A stretch of DNA of 23,790 nt, from IMG/VR virus record IMGVR_UViG_3300044825_003179, positions 1 through 23,790 of that record. The stretch is one strand, 5' to 3'. Below, in pieces: positions 1-6,756 of this stretch. Made by a program: the position numbers and the translations under genes. The DNA comes from a virus. The notes below the pieces were generated by a model. That model ran no database searches and was not told the DNA's origin. It saw nothing but the letters and a program-made list of their open reading frames with translations. Every line of letters begins with the position of its first letter. Position 1 is the first letter of the stretch.

Positions 1-1
1 G

Positions 2-1102
2 GAGGATGGCCTGTCGGTGCCCCTGCAGCTCCAGTTGCTGGAGCCCGAGCACCTGCCCATCAACCTGAACACCGATCTGCCGTCCGGCAACGTCGTGCGC
101 TCCGGCATCGAGTTCGACAACCTTGGGCGGCGCGTTGCCTACCACCTGTACCGCTCGCACCCGGAGGACGGGCGTTTGGCCCCGATGTCGGGCCAGGGCG
201 GGATGGACACGGTGCGCATCGATGCCAAGGAGATCATTCACCTGTTCCGCGTGCTGCGCCCGGGGCAGATCCGGGGCGAGCCTTGGTTGTCACGGGCCCT
301 GGTCAAGCTCAACGAGCTCGACCAGTACGACGACGCCGAGCTGGTGCGCAAGAAGACCGCCGCGATGTTCGCCGGCTTCGTCACGCGCCAGAGCCCCGAG
401 GACAACCTCATGGGCGAAGGGGCGGCTGACGGCAACGGCATTGCACTCGCTGGCCTGGAGCCCGGCACCTTGCAGATCCTGGAGCCGGGCGAGGACATCA
501 AGTTCTCCGACCCGGCCGATGTCGGCGGTTCCTACTCGGAGTTCCTGCGCAACCAGTTCCGGGCCGTGGCAGCAGCACTCGGTGTCACCTACGAGCAGCT
601 GACCGGTGACCTCACGGGCGTGAACTATTCCAGCATCCGGGCCGGGCTGCTCGAGTTCCGGCGCCGCTGCGAGATGGTCCAGCACTCGGTGCTGGTGCAC
701 CAGATGTGCCGCCCGGTCTGGAAGGCCTGGATGAAGCAGGCCGTGCTCGCGGGCGCGCTGGAGGCCCCCGGCTTTGCGCGTGCCGGACAAGCACGCCGGC
801 GCGAGTACCTGCAGGTCAAGTGGATCCCGCAGGGCTGGCAGTGGGTCGATCCCGAGAAGGAATTCAAAGCGATGTTGCTCGCCATCCGGGCCGGCCTGAT
901 GAGCCGATCGGAAGCCATCTCGGCCTTTGGCTACGACGCCGAGGACGTCGACCGCGAGATCGCCGCCGACAACCGGCGCGCCGACGACCTGGGGCTGATC
1001 TTCGACTCCGATCCCCGCAAGACCTCCAAGGACGGCGGCAGCGCGGAGCCGAACCGAAACGCCGAGCCTGCGCCCCCGGCCGACAGCACTTCAACAGCCT
1101 GA
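2..1102 (+). CDS. Phage portal protein, lambda gpB family (5' truncated)
   Basis: Portal subunit: forms the dodecameric ring at one capsid vertex through which DNA is packaged and to which the tail connects. The reading frame is open from base 2, so the N-terminal part (roughly 150 residues, judging from lambda gpB at about 530) lies outside the window; 366 codons remain. A GTG at 17 is only an internal codon. Recognisable family features are the conserved stretch around PGQIRGEPWLSRAL, the following helix-rich clip/stem segment (LNELDQYDDAELVRKK, then AGFVTR), the YSSIRAGLLEFRRR segment, and the Arg/Ser-rich C-terminal region SRSEAISAFGYDAEDVDREI. The last 30 residues are a Pro/Ala-rich disordered tail. 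The protease gene follows after 9 bases. The assignment rests on family memory plus position directly before the protease, decoration and capsid genes. Confidence 0.93.
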   Translation, partial: EDGLSVPLQLQLLEPEHLPINLNTDLPSGNVVRSGIEFDNLGRRVAYHLYRSHPEDGRLAPMSGQGGMDTVRIDAKEIIHLFRVLRPGQIRGEPWLSRALVKLNELDQYDDAELVRKKTAAMFAGFVTRQSPEDNLMGEGAADGNGIALAGLEPGTLQILEPGEDIKFSDPADVGGSYSEFLRNQFRAVAAALGVTYEQLTGDLTGVNYSSIRAGLLEFRRRCEMVQHSVLVHQMCRPVWKAWMKQAVLAGALEAPGFARAGQARRREYLQVKWIPQGWQWVDPEKEFKAMLLAIRAGLMSRSEAISAFGYDAEDVDREIAADNRRADDLGLIFDSDPRKTSKDGGSAEPNRNAEPAPPADSTSTA

Positions 1103-1111
1103 AGGACTCCC

Positions 1112-2353
1112 ATGACCCTGTTGCCCCATCTGGCGACACGCCTCTTTGGCGTGCCGCTGGCCATCCATCGCCCCAAACTCGACGTCATCCTTTCGGTGCT
1201 CGGCCACCGGGTCGGGCTGACCGAACTGGCTGCACCCGCGGGATTCACGCCGCCCGCACGGGCAGCACCGATCCAGACGCCCAAGGTCGCGGTCATTCCG
1301 ATCCACGGCACGCTGGTGCGCCGCACCGTCGGACTCGAAGCTGAGTCGGGCTTGACCAGCTATGCCGGGCTCGCCGCCCAACTCGACGCCGCCTTGGCCA
1401 GCCCGGATGTGTCCGCGATCCTGCTCGACATCGACTCCCCCGGTGGCGAGTCGAGTGGCGTGTTCGACCTGGCCGATCGCATCCGTGCGGCCACCCAGAT
1501 CAAGCCGGTCTGGGCGGTCGCCAATGACATGGCCTTCTCGGCGGCCTATGCGCTGGCCTCCGCTGCCAGCAAGGTGTTCGTTTCGCGCACCGGCGGGGTC
1601 GGATCCATCGGCGTCATCGCGATGCACGTCGACCAGTCGGCCAAGGACGCCCAGGACGGCGTTCGCTACACGGCCGTGTTCGCGGGCGATCGCAAGAACG
1701 ACCTCAACCCGCACCAACCGATCTCGGACCAGGCCCATGCGCAACTGCAGTCCGAGGTCAATCGGATCTACGGGCTGTTCGTCGAGACGGTGGCCCGGCA
1801 TCGGGGGCTTGAGCCAGCCACCGTGCGCGACACCGAAGCCGGTCTGTTCTTCGGCCAGGCCGCCGTCGGGATCGGACTGGCGGACGCCATCGGCACCTTC
1901 GATGACGCGCTGGCCCAGCTTCTCGAGACGCTTTCTCCCTCCCCAGTGGTTTCCGCCCTGGGGGCTTCACTTCATCTCCAAACGGAGTTCTCCATGAATG
2001 ACCGAACCGACCCCGCTGCTCCTGATCGGCCTGCTGCTGATCCTGCTGGCAGAGCTTCTCAACCGGCCACCACCGCCGTAGCCGCACCCGCCATGTCCAT
2101 GGCCGATGCGCTTGAAATCGCCCAAACCTGCACGCTGGCCGGTCGCACTGATCTGATCGCAGGCTTCCTCGAAGCCCAGGCCTCACCGGCCAAGGTGCGC
2201 AGCCAACTCCTGGCCGCACAGGCTGATGCCTCGCCCGAGATCGTCAGTCGCATCGATCCGCAGTCGCCGGCGGCACTCGCCAACGCGGCTCACCCCGCTT
2301 CCCCCCACAACCCGCTGGTCCAGGCCGTCAAGAGCCGCCTGGGTGCCCACTGA
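1112..2353 (+). CDS. S49-family prohead maturation protease with C-terminal scaffold region (lambda gpC type)
   Basis: Serine protease that processes the prohead from inside, 413 residues. Visible SppA/S49 features: IDSPGGESSGVFDLADRI (residues 107-124, oxyanion-side loop), MAFSAAYALAS with predicted nucleophile Ser143, RTGGVGSIGV (159-168), and GDRKNDLNP with predicted general-base Lys195. The Ser-Lys distance of 52 residues equals, from memory, that of lambda gpC (Ser166/Lys218). The catalytic domain ends near residue 275. A Ala/Pro-rich linker and a helical C-terminal region follow, equivalent to lambda Nu3, and this region can also be made alone from an internal ATG at 1994. The start ATG at 1112 has a Shine-Dalgarno AAGGA 5 bases upstream. 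It sits between the portal and decoration genes, as in lambda. Confidence 0.93.
   Translation: MTLLPHLATRLFGVPLAIHRPKLDVILSVLGHRVGLTELAAPAGFTPPARAAPIQTPKVAVIPIHGTLVRRTVGLEAESGLTSYAGLAAQLDAALASPDVSAILLDIDSPGGESSGVFDLADRIRAATQIKPVWAVANDMAFSAAYALASAASKVFVSRTGGVGSIGVIAMHVDQSAKDAQDGVRYTAVFAGDRKNDLNPHQPISDQAHAQLQSEVNRIYGLFVETVARHRGLEPATVRDTEAGLFFGQAAVGIGLADAIGTFDDALAQLLETLSPSPVVSALGASLHLQTEFSMNDRTDPAAPDRPAADPAGRASQPATTAVAAPAMSMADALEIAQTCTLAGRTDLIAGFLEAQASPAKVRSQLLAAQADASPEIVSRIDPQSPAALANAAHPASPHNPLVQAVKSRLGAH
1994..2353 (+). CDS. Nested in-frame scaffold protein (lambda Nu3 analogue)
   Basis: This is an in-frame internal start inside the protease gene that would give a free 119-residue scaffold sharing the protease C-terminus. 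The ATG at 1994 (MNDRTDPAAPDRP) is preceded by a good Shine-Dalgarno, CGGAG, 6 bases upstream, and lies exactly after the catalytic domain. The product has a disordered Pro/Ala-rich N-terminus, then helices (ADALEIAQTCTLAGRTDLI, AKVRSQLLAAQ) and a basic end (AVKSRLGAH). That basic end is typical of scaffolds that contact the capsid protein. In lambda, Nu3 is translated from within C in the same frame. Independent translation here is inference from the ribosome binding site and that precedent. Confidence 0.7.
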   Translation: MNDRTDPAAPDRPAADPAGRASQPATTAVAAPAMSMADALEIAQTCTLAGRTDLIAGFLEAQASPAKVRSQLLAAQADASPEIVSRIDPQSPAALANAAHPASPHNPLVQAVKSRLGAH

Positions 2354-2371
2354 ACCTGAGAGGAAACTGTC

Positions 2372-2749
2372 ATGCCTGCACTGCAAGAACCGTTCAACCT
2401 CGGCGACCTCCTCAAGTACGAGGCGCCCAATCTGTATTCCCGTGACCGCGTCACGGTGGCCTCCGGCCAGACCCTGACCCTGGGCACCGTGCTGGGCCTG
2501 GTGACCGCCACGGGCAAGGTCAAGCAGATCGATCCGTCGGCCACCGACGGCAGCCAGTACGCCGCCGGCGTGCTGATGCAAGACGTCGACGCCCACCTGG
2601 CCGATCGCCCCGATGGGCTGATGGTGGCCCGACACGCCATCGTCGCCGACCACGCGCTGCAGTGGCCCGCGGGCATCACGCTGGCCGAGCAGCAAGCCGC
2701 CGTGCTGCAACTCAAGGCACTCGGCGTCCTGGTGCGCGCTGGCGCCTGA
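2372..2749 (+). CDS. Head decoration protein, lambda gpD family
   Basis: Small capsid-stabilising protein that binds as trimers to the expanded head. It is 125 residues long, close to the usual 110-130. The body matches the family pattern: an N-terminal flexible arm (LGDLLKYEAPNLYSRD), the β-rich stretch RVTVASGQTLTLGTVLG, the conserved AAGVLMQDVDA, and the C-terminal ALQLKALGVLVRAG-type helix and strand (here VLQLKALGVLVRAGA). The start ATG at 2372 has AGAGGA upstream, 18 bases after the protease stop. It lies directly before the capsid gene, as in lambda D-E. Confidence 0.9.
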   Translation: MPALQEPFNLGDLLKYEAPNLYSRDRVTVASGQTLTLGTVLGLVTATGKVKQIDPSATDGSQYAAGVLMQDVDAHLADRPDGLMVARHAIVADHALQWPAGITLAEQQAAVLQLKALGVLVRAGA

Positions 2750-2766
2750 CTTCTGGGAGACAAATC

Positions 2767-3801
2767 ATGCAAAACCCCTTTACCAATCCCGCCTTCTCGA
2801 TGGCCTCGATGACGGCCGCGATCAACCTGATCCCGAATCGCTACGGTCGCATGGAAGAGCTGCGGCTGTTTCCGGCCAAGCCGGTGCGCACGCGCCAGAT
2901 CGTCGTTGAGGAACAAAACGGCGTGCTCAACCTGCTGCCGTCTCTCCCGCCCGGTTCCCCCGGCACCGTCGGCATCCGTGGCAAGCGCAAAGTGCGCTCC
3001 TTCGTGATCCCGCATATCCCGCACGACGATGTGGTGCTGCCCGAGGAGGTCCAGGGCCTGCGCGCCTTCGGCTCCGAAACCGAGATGGAGTCGATCGCCG
3101 GCGTCATGGCCCGCCACCTCGAGACCATGCGCAACAAGCACGCGATCACGCTGGAGCACCTGCGCATGGGCGCCTTGAAAGGCGTGATCCTGGATGCGGA
3201 TGGCTCGGTGATCTACGACCTTTACAAAGAGTTCGAGATCCGTCAGAAGGAGTTCAATTTCGAACTCGGCTCAGTCGTCAACGGCAAGTGGGCCAGCTCG
3301 AGCAAAGATACCGATGTGCGCGGTGCCTGCACCGATGTACTGAGCCATATCGAGCACAGCCTGCTGGGCGAATTCATGAACGGCGTGCATTGCCTGTGCT
3401 CGCCCGAGTTCTTCAGTGCACTGGTCAGTCATCCCAGCGTCAAGGAAGCGTACACGACCTATCAGCAGGGAATCATGCTGATCAACGATGTGCGCGCTGG
3501 CTTCTCGTTCGGTGGCATCACTTTCTCGGAGTACCGAGGCCAGGCCACGGACATGACGGGTGTGACGCGCCGTTTCATCGAACCAGGCGCGGCCCATTGC
3601 TTCCCACTGGGCACGATCGACACCTTCTGCACCTACTTCGCTCCGGCTGACTTCAACGAGACGGCCAACACCCTGGGCCAGACCCTGTACGCCAAGCAGG
3701 AGCCGCGCAAGTTCGACCGGGGCACGGATCTGCACACGCAGTCCAACCCGCTGCCGATGTGCCACCGCCCGGGTGTGCTGGTGAAGCTGACCAGGTCCTG
3801 A
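2767..3801 (+). CDS. Major capsid protein, lambda gpE family
   Basis: Main head subunit (HK97 fold), 344 residues, matching the about 340 of lambda gpE. Supporting features are the N-terminal MQNPFTNPAFSMASMTAAIN and the RYGRMEELRLFP segment, the E-loop region RQIVVEEQNGVLNLLPS, the long spine-type helix EMESIAGVMARHLETMRNKHAITLEH (residues about 104-129), and the C-terminal P-domain/A-domain strands ending in YAKQEPRKFDRG and LLVKLTRS-like residues (VLVKLTRS). The ATG at 2767 is chosen because GGGAGA lies 7 bases upstream. An in-frame ATG at 2662 would overlap the decoration gene by almost 90 bases and adds an arginine-rich stretch foreign to the family. Confidence 0.93.
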   Translation: MQNPFTNPAFSMASMTAAINLIPNRYGRMEELRLFPAKPVRTRQIVVEEQNGVLNLLPSLPPGSPGTVGIRGKRKVRSFVIPHIPHDDVVLPEEVQGLRAFGSETEMESIAGVMARHLETMRNKHAITLEHLRMGALKGVILDADGSVIYDLYKEFEIRQKEFNFELGSVVNGKWASSSKDTDVRGACTDVLSHIEHSLLGEFMNGVHCLCSPEFFSALVSHPSVKEAYTTYQQGIMLINDVRAGFSFGGITFSEYRGQATDMTGVTRRFIEPGAAHCFPLGTIDTFCTYFAPADFNETANTLGQTLYAKQEPRKFDRGTDLHTQSNPLPMCHRPGVLVKLTRS

Positions 3802-3809
3802 GCATCGGC

Positions 3810-4112
3810 ATGAGCTTGATCGAAGTCCTCTACGAGTCGGCGGCCAACGCCGGTTTGCTCCAGCCCTGTACCTGGCGCCCGAGTGATGGCTCGTCCCCCC
3901 AGAGCCGTCCGGTCGGCTTCACCGCGCCGGACGACACCGTGCTCGACGGTTTGAGCCTGAGCACCGAGTACGCGATGACCTATCCCGCCTCCAGCTTCAC
4001 CGGCCTGGCCCCTCGCGAGGCGGTCGAAATCGACGGCGTGACCTATCTGGTGCGAGATGTCCGGGCCGTGGGCGATGGCTCCGAGCGGCGCGCGACCTTG
4101 ACGAGGATCTGA
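3810..4112 (+). CDS. Head-tail connector/attachment protein, lambda gpFII-like
   Basis: This 100-residue protein is probably the small head-completion subunit at the head-tail interface. The β-rich C-terminal half (EVDGVTYLVRD-like: VEIDGVTYLVRDVRAVGDG, then a closing ATLTRI strand) has the compact β-barrel pattern of gpFII-type attachment proteins. The central loop is Pro/Ser-rich. The gene follows the capsid gene after 8 bases and is 3 bases ahead of the next gene, the expected place for connector genes. The Shine-Dalgarno is weak. The ATG at 3810 is preferred over an upstream in-frame start at 3759 that would overlap the capsid gene. Family assignment is by pattern and position only. Confidence 0.7.
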   Translation: MSLIEVLYESAANAGLLQPCTWRPSDGSSPQSRPVGFTAPDDTVLDGLSLSTEYAMTYPASSFTGLAPREAVEIDGVTYLVRDVRAVGDGSERRATLTRI

Positions 4113-4115
4113 GCG

Positions 4116-4562
4116 ATGGCCGCCCACTCGATCCGCGAACAGATCCTGCTCGCGGTGCTGGATGCCGTCCGACCTGCTGCCGACGAGCTCGGCGCCACGC
4201 TGCACCGCTCGCCCGCTCTGGCCATCAGTCGCGAACGCTGCCCGGCGCTGGTGTTGTTCCCCGAGTCCGAGTCCATCACCGAACGGGCCAACGACCGCGT
4301 CACGCGCGAGCTGATCGTGCGCGTGGTGGCGCTGGTCCGGGCGGTGCCGCCCACGGTACCGGAAACCGAGGCCGATCGGCTGCTGACCGCTTCCCACGCC
4401 GCCTTGTTCGCGGATGTGACTTTCGGCGGCTTGGCGCTCGGCATCCGGGAGCAGGACTGCGACTGGGAGGTGGAGGACGCCGATGCAGTGGCCGTGGCGC
4501 TGCCGGCTCGCTACGCCGTCACCTACCGCACGCTGGCCCATGACATTTCCCTTTCAGGATGA
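4116..4562 (+). CDS. Tail terminator/completion protein (gpU-like position)
   Basis: This 148-residue protein probably caps the tail tube and joins it to the head. The N-terminus is helical (SIREQILLAVLDAVRP). It is followed by a β-strand carrying CPALVLFPESESI, a long strand-helix unit (RELIVRVVALVRAVP, then ETEADRLLTASHAALF) and a C-terminal strand ending ALPARYAVTYRTL. The mixed α/β pattern with an 'A..Y.V.YRT' ending is common in tail terminator proteins (gpU/HK97 gp10-neighbour families). GAGGA lies about 8 bases before the ATG. It sits between the connector and the tail tube genes, which supports the role. No catalytic motif is expected or seen. Confidence 0.6.
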   Translation: MAAHSIREQILLAVLDAVRPAADELGATLHRSPALAISRERCPALVLFPESESITERANDRVTRELIVRVVALVRAVPPTVPETEADRLLTASHAALFADVTFGGLALGIREQDCDWEVEDADAVAVALPARYAVTYRTLAHDISLSG

Positions 4563-4566
4563 ACCC

Positions 4567-4755
4567 ATGCCCCGACTTCAACTGATCCGCGAGCACACGC
4601 ACGCGGGCAAGGTCTACGCGGTGGGCGATCGGCTCGAGGTCGATGCCGACATCGCCGAGTGGCTGTTGGCGAACGACATCGCCGTGACCGAACCCAAGCC
4701 CGCCAGGACTGAAACCGAACTTCCCTCTATTCCACGCAAGGAACCCAAGTCATGA
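4567..4755 (+). CDS. Small DUF7210-like phage protein
   Basis: This 62-residue protein has the pattern IREHTHAGKVYAVGDRLEVD followed by AEWLLANDIAV, which I recognise as the short phage family DUF7210 (His-x-His-x-Gly-Lys, Gly-Asp and Trp-Leu positions). The function is unknown. The family typically sits between connector/terminator and tail tube genes, as here. The C-terminal 20 residues are charged and probably disordered. The ATG at 4567 is 4 bases past the previous stop. The stop overlaps the next start (ATGA at 4752-4755), implying translational coupling to the tail tube gene. Confidence 0.7.
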   Translation: MPRLQLIREHTHAGKVYAVGDRLEVDADIAEWLLANDIAVTEPKPARTETELPSIPRKEPKS

Positions 4756-5504
4756 GCACCTACGCTTCCTTTCAAGGCCGAGTCTTCCTCGGCAAGCGCG
4801 ATGCCGCTGGCCTGCCGATCGAGGTGCGCTCGCCAGGCAACGTCGCCGAGCTGAAACTCTCGCTCAAGACCGATGTGCTCGAGCACTACGAAAGCCAGAG
4901 CGGCCAGCGCTCGCTGGACCATCGCATGGTCAAGCAGAAGTCCGCCACCGTGAACCTGACCATCGAGGAGTTCACCAAGGAAAACTTGGCGCTCGCCCTC
5001 TACGGCACCCACGTCGTCGGCACGCCGGGCACGGTCACGGCCGAACCCGTGGGCGGTGCTACCCCCGTCGTCGGCGACCGCTACTTCCTGGCGCACCCCA
5101 AGGTGTCGAACCTGGTGATCACGGACTCGGCAGGCACACCTGCCACGCTGACCGCCGGCACCCACTACACCGCCGATCTGGACTTCGGTGCCGTCCAGTT
5201 CCTGGACACCACCGGACTGACCGCACCGTTCAAGGCCAACTACGGCTATGGCATCGCCACCGAGATCGGCATCTTCACCCAGGCGCTGCCGGAGCGCTAC
5301 CTGCGGCTCGAAGGTCTGAACACCGCGCAGGGCAATGCCAAAGTGCTGGTCGAGCTCTACCGCGTGGCCTTCGATCCGCTGAAAGAAATCGCCTTCATCT
5401 CGGACGAGTACAACAAGTTCGAGCTCGAAGGTGCGCTGCTGGCTGATGCCAGCAAGCCATTCGATGCAGTGCTGGGTCAGTTCGGTCGGATTGTCCAACT
5501 CTGA
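4752..5504 (+). CDS. Major tail tube protein
   Basis: Subunit that polymerises around the tape measure to form the siphovirus tail tube; 250 residues, in the size range of lambda gpV. The N-terminus (TYASFQGRVFLGKRDA) and the segment LSLKTDVLEHYESQSG are typical of 'phage tail tube protein' families in betaproteobacterial prophages. The middle (about residues 105-170) is an all-β insertion with LTAGTHYTADLDFGAVQFLD. The C-terminal strand-rich region (VELYRVAFDPLKEIAFI, then FELEGALLAD) completes the tube fold. AAGGA lies 9 bases upstream of the ATG, and the start overlaps the previous stop by ATGA. It sits immediately upstream of the tail assembly chaperone pair, as in lambda V-G-GT. Confidence 0.85.
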   Translation: MSTYASFQGRVFLGKRDAAGLPIEVRSPGNVAELKLSLKTDVLEHYESQSGQRSLDHRMVKQKSATVNLTIEEFTKENLALALYGTHVVGTPGTVTAEPVGGATPVVGDRYFLAHPKVSNLVITDSAGTPATLTAGTHYTADLDFGAVQFLDTTGLTAPFKANYGYGIATEIGIFTQALPERYLRLEGLNTAQGNAKVLVELYRVAFDPLKEIAFISDEYNKFELEGALLADASKPFDAVLGQFGRIVQL

Positions 5505-5515
5505 AGGGGAGCGCC

Positions 5516-5917
5516 ATGACTGAACTGGACACGCTGGTGCCCGCGGGCCTCGAACTGGTGATCGGCGGCGAAACGCTGACGATCAAGCCCTTGAAGGTCG
5601 GGCAGTTGCCGGCCTTCCTGCGGGCGATCTCGCCGGTGATGCAGCAGCTCACTGCGGCTGAGATCGACTGGCTGGGGCTGATCGGTGAACGTGGAGACGA
5701 TCTGCTGGCCGCCATCGCCATCGCAGTGGGCAAGCCCCGGACCTGGGTCGATGAGCTGGCAGCCGATGAGGCGATCCTGCTGGCGGCCAAGGTCATTGAG
5801 GTGAACGCGGATTTTTTTACGCGGACGGTGCTGCCGAAATTCGACGGCCTGTTCGGGACGCTCACGCAGCCGCTGGACGTGAGAGAGGTGGCTGGATCGA
5901 CGCCGTCCAGCGCCTGA
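5516..5917 (+). CDS. Tail assembly chaperone, gpG-like (zero-frame product)
   Basis: This 133-residue protein occupies the lambda gpG position between tail tube and tape measure genes; such proteins coat the tape measure during tail assembly. It has an N-terminal β-hairpin (LELVIGGETLTIKPLKVGQL) and then mostly helices. The start ATG at 5516 has a strong Shine-Dalgarno AAGGGGAG. At codons 99-101 the gene runs over seven consecutive T residues (5812-5818), an in-frame T_TTT_TTT slippery heptamer, allowing a -1 shift to the overlapping frame ending at 6135. Without the shift, translation ends at TGA 5915-5917. Gene position, size and slippery site together make the G/GT assignment strong even though the sequence is diverged. 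Confidence 0.85.
   Translation: MTELDTLVPAGLELVIGGETLTIKPLKVGQLPAFLRAISPVMQQLTAAEIDWLGLIGERGDDLLAAIAIAVGKPRTWVDELAADEAILLAAKVIEVNADFFTRTVLPKFDGLFGTLTQPLDVREVAGSTPSSA
5812..5818 (+). promoter_or_regulatory. Programmed -1 ribosomal frameshift site T_TTT_TTT
   Basis: Seven T residues form a perfect X_XXY_YYZ heptamer in the zero frame: GAT (5810-5812), TTT, TTT. This A/T run is striking in a GC-rich gene. Both Phe codons re-pair perfectly after slipping back one base, and the -1 frame then stays open for 105 codons with a conserved-looking domain. The GC-rich sequence downstream could supply a stimulatory structure, but I did not resolve one. Confidence 0.85.
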
Positions 5918-6135
5918 TTGGGCATGGACACCGCCTGCCCGACATCCTGGACTACACGTTGGCACAGGTGCAGGCCTTCATCGAGGCGACGGCTCGTGTT
6001 GACGCCGAGCAGGATGCCCGGCTGCTGTCGCTGATCGCGATCGGCACGCGCGGCGATGGCCGCCAGCTCGACAAGACCCTCGACCGACTCACCGAACAGG
6101 TCCAAGACCATGCGCATCTCCGTCCGCATCGATAG
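5818..6135 (+). CDS. gpGT-like -1 frameshift extension of the tail chaperone
   Basis: This frame is open from the slippery site to TAG 6133-6135 and encodes 105 residues. Fused to the first 101 residues of the zero-frame gene, it gives a 206-residue product (join 5516..5818, 5818..6135). After a low-complexity junction the extension reads GWIDAVQRLIGHGHRLPDIL and then DYTLAQVQAFIEATA, a conserved-looking helical domain as in lambda T. It has no credible start codon of its own: no ATG lies in frame before the domain. This is the expected design for a frameshift-only domain. The T domain is known in lambda to bind the tail tube protein while the G part binds the tape measure. The 3' end overlaps the next gene by 26 bases. 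Confidence 0.8.
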   Translation, partial: YADGAAEIRRPVRDAHAAAGRERGGWIDAVQRLIGHGHRLPDILDYTLAQVQAFIEATARVDAEQDARLLSLIAIGTRGDGRQLDKTLDRLTEQVQDHAHLRPHR

Positions 6136-6754
6136 CGCTGCCGCCCAGGCTCAACTGCGCCGCTGGGGCGGTGAGTTCCGGGCCTCGGTCCAGAAGGCTG
6201 TCGCCCAGGCGATCGCCAGCGAGGCGACGGAATTGCGGCAGGATGTTCGCAGCCATGTCGCGGGTCAGATGAAGGTGGTCAGGAAGTCCTTCGTGAAGAG
6301 CTTCAGCGCCAAGGTGCTGGACAAGGACCCGAAGCGCTTGCCAGCGCTCTACGTTGGCTCTCGCATCCCATGGTCGGGCACGCACGAGCGCGGCGGCGTG
6401 ATCGGGGGCCGGATGCTGATCCCGCTGCACGGTCGGGTGGGTCGCAAGCGCTTCAAGGCGCAAGTGGCCGATCTGATACGGGGCGGCAATGCCTACTTCA
6501 TCAAGAATGCCAAGGGCAACATCGTCCTGATGGCTGAAAACCTCCGCGAATACGACTACACGCTGGGAGGCTTCAAGCGCCGCTACCGCAAGGCCGCAGG
6601 CATCCAGCGGCTCAAGCGCGGCGCTGACATTCCCATCGCGGTACTGGTGCCCAAGGTGGTGCTCAAGAAACGGCTCGATGTCGAAGGTATGGTGGCGGGG
6701 CGCATTCCGCGACTGTCGATCTCGATCGAGCGCAGCCTGCAAAGCATACGGTGA
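6110..6754 (+). CDS. Phage virion morphogenesis/minor tail protein, DUF6441-like
   Basis: This 214-residue basic protein begins with a helical segment (AAAQAQLRRWGGEFRASVQK, then AVAQAIASEATELRQDVRSH). It continues with a β-rich core containing LYVGSRIPWSGTHERGGVIG and GRMLIPLHGRVGR, then IVLMAENLREYDYTLGGF. I recognise the GGxIGGRMLIPL pattern from the DUF6441 phage family. The N-terminal region also resembles lambda gpZ/HK97 gp10-type tail completion proteins. The ATG at 6110 has only a weak CAGGT upstream, and the gene overlaps the frameshift product by 26 bases, so coupling is likely. It lies between chaperone and tape measure genes. A tail assembly role is likely, but its exact function is not determined. 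Confidence 0.6.
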   Translation: MRISVRIDSAAAQAQLRRWGGEFRASVQKAVAQAIASEATELRQDVRSHVAGQMKVVRKSFVKSFSAKVLDKDPKRLPALYVGSRIPWSGTHERGGVIGGRMLIPLHGRVGRKRFKAQVADLIRGGNAYFIKNAKGNIVLMAENLREYDYTLGGFKRRYRKAAGIQRLKRGADIPIAVLVPKVVLKKRLDVEGMVAGRIPRLSISIERSLQSIR

Positions 6755-6756
6755 GT

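Noticed and set aside
2662-2766. Upstream in-frame extension of the major capsid gene
   Set aside because: It would overlap the decoration gene by almost 90 bases and adds Arg-rich sequence absent from the family. ATG 2767 has a good ribosome site.
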